Shown piece by piece: positions 5,514 to 9,919 of a stretch of DNA of 9,919 nt. This stretch comes from Candidatus Avelusimicrobium fimicolum (GTDB taxonomy: Bacteria > Elusimicrobiota > Elusimicrobia > Elusimicrobiales > Elusimicrobiaceae). Numbering within the stretch: position 1 is the stretch's first letter; each line of letters begins with the position of its first letter. The DNA lies in the NCBI GenBank assembly GCA_900541355.1, contig UQJU01000054.1, positions 1 to 9,919 of the forward strand, given 5' to 3'. Both the position numbers and the translations under genes were made by a program. The notes beneath the pieces are model-generated. The model saw only the letters and a program-made list of their open reading frames with translations. It was not told where the DNA came from and did no database searches.

Positions 5514-7307
5514 TTATTTGTAAAACTTGGCAAAGGTTTTAAACGCTTCCCCGATTTGGGCCGGGTCTGCCCCGTCCGCAATAGGGGTAAAGTTTTCGTC
5601 GTAAAATTCCAAGTTCCCGTAAGCATCCATTACCGTTAATTTGTCCCCGGTGCGAACGGCCTTTTTGGTGTAACTGGAAATAATGCTAAACGGGCGCGGG
5701 GTGCTGTCAAACAAGTCTTGGCCGATAGAATAGTCAGCCGGCAGATTGGCACAGCGGTAAACGTGCGTTAAAACCGTGGGCGCAACGTCATAGTGGTTAG
5801 TGCGGTAGGTGAGCGTTTGGGCGGGCGCGCCGGACGGACTCCACACAAAAAGCGGAACGTGCGTTTGGTACTTGGCAAAATTACTGTTGTGGCCCCAAAA
5901 ATTGTTGCGCGTATCGTTAATTTCCTGTCCGTGGTCTCCCGTCAACACAACCCAAGTATTTTTTAAAAGCCCGCGCTTTTGTAAGTCCGTCAGCAGGCGG
6001 TCTATCATTTTATCGGTAAAGTGCAAAGAGTTTTTATAACGGTTCATATACGGGGTAGGATCCGTGTTTTTAGTTAAAAGAAGGTAATTCATCGCTTCTC
6101 CGGCGGGTTTAAAAATTTGGTCCTCTTTGGGTGAATCACTGCCGTGCGGGGCATCTAAAAATACAAAACCGAAAAACGGCGTCTTGGGGTCGTGTTTATC
6201 TAAAAAGGTTTCAAAATCCGTTACGGCATCTATATCCCGTTCCCATTTGGTTTGACCCTTGGATTCCAGACGCAAATTGGGGATCGCGGCAAAAATATTT
6301 TGGTGGAAGGCCGGGCTGTTTAATTTGCCGCTGCTGTAAACTGCGGGAGTATAGCCCAGGGTTTGCGCCTCGCTAACCAAAACGGGCGGTAGGTGGCGGC
6401 TGGTAAAATCGTTCCAATAGGCATAGGGCATTGAATAAAAGAGTGAAAAAACGCCCGCTTCGGTGGCATTTCCGCCGCTTAAATGGTTGGCAAAATAATG
6501 GGCTCCTGCTTGTTTGCTCCATTGGGTTAAACGGGGCATAATTTCAGGTGTAAAACTGTCAGAGCGCCACGATTCTACCAAAATAATAAGCACATTTTGC
6601 TTTTTATCCGGCGCACAGGAAAGCGTATTTAGCGGATAGGCTAATTTCCCGCGTGCGGGCAGAGCATACGGCTCGCGCTTAGGCTCAAAGCCCATTTTCC
6701 GCAGCCGGCGGTTTGCGGAAAGGGGATTGGCGAACGGAAGTCTGTCCCGCTGGGCGGTAATGGACGGAACCATCATAAACTTGGCCCACGCAAATAAACC
6801 GTTATAGGCAAATAAAATCATTACCAAAAATACACTTGCCCAAACGAGTGCTTTATTGGACAAGGTGATTTTTTTGCTGATTAGCGTCAGGCCCCACGCG
6901 GCTGCAAACAAAATAACCAACCCCGCAAATGCCATTACCCAAGTAGCGGCCGGGAACATAAAGATTTCCCGCCCGGCCGGCCCAAAAAACAGTTCCAACA
7001 TCGCAGGGCTAATGTGAAAGCGGTATTGGGAATAGACGATAATGTCCAGTACAAAAAAAAGTGAGAAAAGTCCCCCCCACGCGGTAGCCGCGGCTTGCAG
7101 TGCGCGCGGGCCGATTAAACGGAACGGAAGTGATAATATAAAAAGCCCTGCGGCAAAGAGCGACATTTGCCCCGGGATAAAAAATACCGTAAAGAGATTT
7201 CCGTAAAAATCGCCCGAAAAGCCGCCTGTTTTAAAATAAAAAAGGGACAAAATGCACCACACCAGCCAGTTAATAAGTACAAAAGCACAGAGGTTTCTAA
7301 TTTTCAT
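5514..7307 (-). CDS. PbgA/YejM-like inner-membrane sulfatase-fold protein
   Basis: 597 residues from the chosen start. The N-terminal ~175 residues hold five membrane helices (about 7-26, 36-60, 72-92, 118-142, 151-172), including the YSQYRFHIS signature at 92-100 typical of DUF3413 proteins such as PbgA/YejM. After a linker comes a periplasmic alkaline phosphatase/sulfatase-fold domain: VESWRSDSF with E245, GGNATEAG with candidate nucleophile T282, and GDHGQE with D458-H459. These correspond to the metal and nucleophile positions of LtaS and phosphoethanolamine transferases. In enteric bacteria PbgA/YejM senses LPS and controls LpxC turnover, so a role in outer-membrane lipid balance is plausible; a true transferase is the alternative. 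The frame opens at 7379, but that would overlap the methyltransferase. AAGGA at 7315-7319 supports ATG 7307. The 23-bp gap suggests co-transcription with the methyltransferase. Confidence 0.85.
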   Translation of the reverse strand: MKIRNLCAFVLINWLVWCILSLFYFKTGGFSGDFYGNLFTVFFIPGQMSLFAAGLFILSLPFRLIGPRALQAAATAWGGLFSLFFVLDIIVYSQYRFHISPAMLELFFGPAGREIFMFPAATWVMAFAGLVILFAAAWGLTLISKKITLSNKALVWASVFLVMILFAYNGLFAWAKFMMVPSITAQRDRLPFANPLSANRRLRKMGFEPKREPYALPARGKLAYPLNTLSCAPDKKQNVLIILVESWRSDSFTPEIMPRLTQWSKQAGAHYFANHLSGGNATEAGVFSLFYSMPYAYWNDFTSRHLPPVLVSEAQTLGYTPAVYSSGKLNSPAFHQNIFAAIPNLRLESKGQTKWERDIDAVTDFETFLDKHDPKTPFFGFVFLDAPHGSDSPKEDQIFKPAGEAMNYLLLTKNTDPTPYMNRYKNSLHFTDKMIDRLLTDLQKRGLLKNTWVVLTGDHGQEINDTRNNFWGHNSNFAKYQTHVPLFVWSPSGAPAQTLTYRTNHYDVAPTVLTHVYRCANLPADYSIGQDLFDSTPRPFSIISSYTKKAVRTGDKLTVMDAYGNLEFYDENFTPIADGADPAQIGEAFKTFAKFYK

Positions 7308-7314
7308 AAAAAAG

Positions 7315-7319
7315 TCCTT
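7315..7319 (-). promoter_or_regulatory. Ribosome binding site fixing the PbgA/YejM-like start
   Basis: AAGGA on the - strand, 7 nt before ATG 7307. It supports the start at MKIRNL rather than the in-frame ATG at 7379, which lies inside the methyltransferase gene and would add 24 polar residues ahead of the first helix. Confidence 0.7.
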
Positions 7320-7330
7320 GAAAGGGTTTG

Positions 7331-9391
7331 TTAAATTATATCTTTTTTGGCGGTTTGACGACGTAAAAACTCTACGCATCGGGCCAATTCGGTTTCTGTC
7401 AGCCCCAATACACTACCTGCCAGACGGTTTACTTCGCTTTCCAAAAATTCCGTATTTGTCTGCTGATTTTTGGTTTTTAAAGTGTAAATTTGCTTTGCCA
7501 GTTTTTCAAGTGCGGCCTGTTCCTGTTTCCCGGCAAAAGGTACGGGCAAATCGTTTAGCGGGGCGGAGTAAAGTTCCAGCAAATTCCCCTTGCGTTTACC
7601 CTTGTAAAACAGCCACGCATAATACGGCGCAGAATTAAACAAAGCCAACAAATACCATAGCGAAACCCCGCGCGGGGCCGATATAAAATACACATCAGAA
7701 CTGGCATACCACGGCCCTGGCGTATAGGCAAAGGTGTTTTTGGGGGCGCGTTGGGGCACGGCCAGTTTAGGGGCATCAAAATTCATTTTCCTCCGTACGG
7801 AGCCAAACCAATATTCCCCCCGCTTTAAAACTTTGTCTATACCGTTGTTGTTTTGCTTGCGTGCGAGTAAAACGGGCGCAAATTTTTGCAGGTGCGCGCG
7901 CAAGGCGGGATATTGGGAAAAATCGGTATTTTTATCTCCGGGATAGAAAAAATCAATCAGCCAGCGGTTTGGAATTTGCCGTGGCGCATAAGGAAAAATA
8001 TCGGAATTTTTAAAAAACGGTTTTAATTTTGTTTTTTCTGTTTCGGACAGAAATAAACCCGTTTTTTCGCGTGAGGATAAAACAAACACGCCGTCGCCTT
8101 TTTTAATACTGGGAAGTGTAAATTTTTTTAAGTGGGCGGCAGAAATTTTGTCGCACCCTGTCATCAGCCCGTTTGTAACAGTGGCTACCTCTTTTAAGGT
8201 GCGCGTAACCTTTTCCATTTTGGCGAGCACCTTGTTTAAATTTTCCCCGGTTTGCAGAAGCAGGTAATCATTTGCTCCGCGAAAAAGCGCATATTGGGGA
8301 ACGGGCATACCATTTACGGTGCAGAGGGTTTCGCTTTTGCCCTTTTCAAAAATACTTATTAAACTGTGGTGTCCGCCGGCCGCGGCAAAGAGGCGCTGTT
8401 CGCCAAAGTCCTGCAAATGCACAAAAGTTGCATTTTGGCGTAAGGTTTTGCGCAAGAGAGTGGCCCCTTGCGCGGTAGCAAAGTAAGGGGTGGTCAAAAA
8501 ACCTGCGGTGCCGGACGGGTGTAATATTTTGAGCGCGAGATGAAAAAACAGATAAAGCAAATCACTTTTTGGCATTATTTTATCTTGCCAAAGCGGATTT
8601 GTGCGTAACGGTTCAAAAACGGCGCGGTGGTTCTTCTGCCCGACGTATGGCGGATTGGAAAGAACTATATCAAATCCGTTCTTTTGGGTAAATACGGCAG
8701 GAAATTCCGTTTGCCAAATGGGTTGGCCGTTGACTGCTGATAGGGCATCTAATACCCGCAAATTAGGAAAATCGCGGGGTGTTAGGTCAGTTAAAAGAGC
8801 CAGGCGCAATTTAAAGGTGTCTATGGCCTGCCGGGAAATATCGCCCGCGTACAAATTCTGCTGGACCACTTGCGCTAAAATTTGCCCGTAAGGCCTTTGC
8901 GGCGTGGCTTTATGGATAAGGTCCGCCAGTTTTTGCGCAAAAGGAATTAGCAAATTTCCAGCCCCGCAGGCCGGGTCGCATACGGTTAGATTTTTTAAAA
9001 AAATAAGCGTTTTGCCCCCCGCCGTTTGGGTGCCGTTTAGCAGGGCTTGTGCGGTTGGGGCAGGTAAGCCGCCTTGGCGGCATAAAACATAAAACAAAGT
9101 TTGCTCGGCCAACTGGCGGGCTACCGTATCCGGCGTATAAAAAACACCTTTTTCACGTCCGTCCGATTGTAACAGGGCTTGCAAAAATCCTAAATCTGCG
9201 GGAGAAAGGTCGGCTTTATTCAGTGCTTTTATGAGCCACGGAGGCAAAATCGGTTTTTTAGGCAGAAAACCGGACCACGCGCGGGCTTTATCTCCCACCA
9301 ATTTATGGACCAAGGCAGCATACAAACCTGTCAGCGGGTAATCTTCCTGCCGGCAAAGGAGCAAAAGGTTTGTAAGGGTGCGCGGGAGCAT
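7331..9391 (-). CDS. Solitary gamma-type DNA methyltransferase (Eco57I/TaqI-like)
   Basis: 686 residues. It transfers a methyl group from SAM to an exocyclic amino group in DNA, most likely adenine N6. Motifs run in gamma-class order: motif X as VFYTP (83-87), motif I DPACGAGN (139-146) for SAM binding, and the catalytic motif IV NPPY (246-249) in FDIVLSNPPYVGQ. A C-terminal part at about 500-640, with WFGSVRRKM, APKLAVPQR and then SDVYF and LFNS, resembles the TaqI-type target-recognition domain. There are only about 80 residues before motif X, with no PD-(D/E)xK nuclease motif seen, so it is not a full type IIG enzyme. No endonuclease gene adjoins it, so it looks like an orphan. Start: ATG 9391, with an in-frame TAA upstream at 9410-9412 and only a weak GGA as ribosome site. 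No frameshift is visible. Confidence 0.87.
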   Translation of the reverse strand: MLPRTLTNLLLLCRQEDYPLTGLYAALVHKLVGDKARAWSGFLPKKPILPPWLIKALNKADLSPADLGFLQALLQSDGREKGVFYTPDTVARQLAEQTLFYVLCRQGGLPAPTAQALLNGTQTAGGKTLIFLKNLTVCDPACGAGNLLIPFAQKLADLIHKATPQRPYGQILAQVVQQNLYAGDISRQAIDTFKLRLALLTDLTPRDFPNLRVLDALSAVNGQPIWQTEFPAVFTQKNGFDIVLSNPPYVGQKNHRAVFEPLRTNPLWQDKIMPKSDLLYLFFHLALKILHPSGTAGFLTTPYFATAQGATLLRKTLRQNATFVHLQDFGEQRLFAAAGGHHSLISIFEKGKSETLCTVNGMPVPQYALFRGANDYLLLQTGENLNKVLAKMEKVTRTLKEVATVTNGLMTGCDKISAAHLKKFTLPSIKKGDGVFVLSSREKTGLFLSETEKTKLKPFFKNSDIFPYAPRQIPNRWLIDFFYPGDKNTDFSQYPALRAHLQKFAPVLLARKQNNNGIDKVLKRGEYWFGSVRRKMNFDAPKLAVPQRAPKNTFAYTPGPWYASSDVYFISAPRGVSLWYLLALFNSAPYYAWLFYKGKRKGNLLELYSAPLNDLPVPFAGKQEQAALEKLAKQIYTLKTKNQQTNTEFLESEVNRLAGSVLGLTETELARCVEFLRRQTAKKDII

Positions 9392-9436
9392 ATAAAAATA
9401 TCCGTTACTTTATTTTGGTACAGAATATAAAATGAG

Positions 9437-9465
9437 GAGGCGGGCCATTTTAATAAGCCCGCCTC
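9437..9465 (-). terminator. Intrinsic terminator of pfp
   Basis: A perfect 9-bp stem, GAGGCGGGC (9437-9445) / GCCCGCCTC (9457-9465), has an 11-nt A/T-rich loop. It lies 18 bp after the pfp stop on the - strand and is followed by a moderately T-rich tail (CATTTTATATT). It separates pfp from the methyltransferase gene. Confidence 0.75.
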
Positions 9466-9483
9466 GGTGCATAATAAAATGCG

Positions 9484-9919
9484 TTATTTCACTTTTTTGC
9501 CTTGTTCCAAGAGCAAGGTGAAAGTGGTCAGGTTAGTTACCTCGTCGGGACCGAAGAATTGAATCGGTCCGGGGAAGGTGTAAAGGTCCAACTCGGCCCA
9601 ATCGGCGCGGTTTTTAAGCAAATGCTTAAAGGGTTCGCCTTTGAGTTCCACGAGAGCCTTTTTGATAACCGGTTTTTCTTTACCTTTGCGGCGTTCAATG
9701 TTCATCATCATTGTCAGCGGGATACCGCCGCATTCCCAATCTTGCGCTTTTTTAGTCAGTTTGCGTACGGAAGAAAGGTAGCCCGAGCATTTGTTGAGTG
9801 CCAAAACGGCGGCATTGTAGCCCAAGGCATAGGTATAGTTCGCGTCAAAGGTGGACGGAATACCGCAGCGGCCTTCGTACCCGAAGAAGTGCGTAATGGC
9901 GGAGAATTTGCCGTCATAT
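9484..9919 (-). CDS. pfp: PPi-dependent 6-phosphofructokinase, C-terminal part
   Basis: Partial gene: 144 C-terminal residues are visible and the 5' end lies beyond the window edge. The frame enters as YDGKFSA and runs in frame into FFGYEGRCGIPSTFDANYTY and ALGYNAAVLALNK, so the coding sequence extends past the internal ATG at 9825. The glycine-rich GYEGRCGIPSTFDANY block and the later WECGGIPLTMM match long-form (about 550-residue, plant/spirochaete-like) diphosphate-fructose-6-phosphate 1-phosphotransferases. The enzyme makes fructose 1,6-bisphosphate from fructose 6-phosphate using pyrophosphate instead of ATP, reversibly, in cytoplasmic glycolysis and gluconeogenesis. It ends with a lysine-rich tail (EQGKKVK) and a terminator follows. 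Whether an ATP-PFK also exists cannot be seen here. Confidence 0.9.
   Translation of the reverse strand, partial: YDGKFSAITHFFGYEGRCGIPSTFDANYTYALGYNAAVLALNKCSGYLSSVRKLTKKAQDWECGGIPLTMMMNIERRKGKEKPVIKKALVELKGEPFKHLLKNRADWAELDLYTFPGPIQFFGPDEVTNLTTFTLLLEQGKKVK

Noticed and set aside
7308..7379. Longer N-terminus for the PbgA/YejM-like protein starting at 7379
   Set aside because: It would overlap the methyltransferase by 49 bp and add a polar stretch before the first membrane helix, while AAGGA is correctly placed for ATG 7307.
7252..7638. 128-codon + strand frame opposite the methyltransferase/PbgA-like junction
   Set aside because: It is antisense to two well-supported genes and has no plausible ribosome site or family features.
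7331..9391. Reading the methyltransferase as part of a BREX, DISARM or type IIG defence system
   Set aside because: It has no nuclease domain and no neighbouring helicase, phosphatase or specificity genes. Its neighbours are pfp and envelope genes.
1..9919. CRISPR arrays, insertion sequences, tRNA/rRNA genes and phage genes
   Set aside because: I see no regularly spaced repeats, no transposase or integrase, no terminal inverted repeats with target duplications, and no tRNA-like cloverleaf with a recognisable T-arm.

Overview
The window most likely comes from a gut- or animal-associated Elusimicrobiota bacterium, a Gram-negative relative of Elusimicrobium. This is inferred from three things: the pilin N-terminus (MKGFTLIELLVVVLIIGIL followed by ALPQYTKAVEKSR), which is very typical of the large pilin families of that phylum; a long-form PPi-dependent phosphofructokinase; and mid-range GC with many A/T-rich gene starts. 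No 16S or other decisive marker is present, so the placement is an inference.

Layout. On the + strand (1-3227) lie a cysteine-rich type IV pilin-like gene with its own terminator, a secreted zinc metalloprotease of the metzincin type behind a sigma70-like promoter, a Sir2-family NAD-dependent deacylase, and a small four-helix membrane protein overlapping the deacylase by 4 bp. A bidirectional terminator at about 3232-3249 closes this run against the convergent minus-strand genes.

On the - strand, read from the right edge leftwards, lie the 3' end of pfp (PPi-phosphofructokinase) with a terminator, a solitary gamma-type DNA methyltransferase, a PbgA/YejM-like membrane sulfatase-fold protein, a DUF805 membrane protein with its own strong promoter and terminator, a membrane-anchored GDPD/PLC-like phosphodiesterase, an HD-domain phosphohydrolase, and a second DUF805 paralogue. 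The last three are tightly packed (14-bp gap, then a 4-bp ATGA overlap) and look like one operon.

Functional reading. Much of the content concerns the cell envelope: pilin, exported protease, PbgA/YejM-like protein, phosphodiesterase-like protein and two DUF805 proteins. The rest is NAD-dependent deacylation, central metabolism and DNA methylation. I see no CRISPR array, insertion sequence, tRNA, rRNA, phage genes or recognisable defence island. The points most worth a second look are the apparent leaderless start of the protease gene (and possibly its neighbour), an Arg-to-Thr change in the sirtuin cofactor loop, the orphan methyltransferase, and the divergent phosphodiesterase-like family. 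I do not see a clear new multi-gene system.
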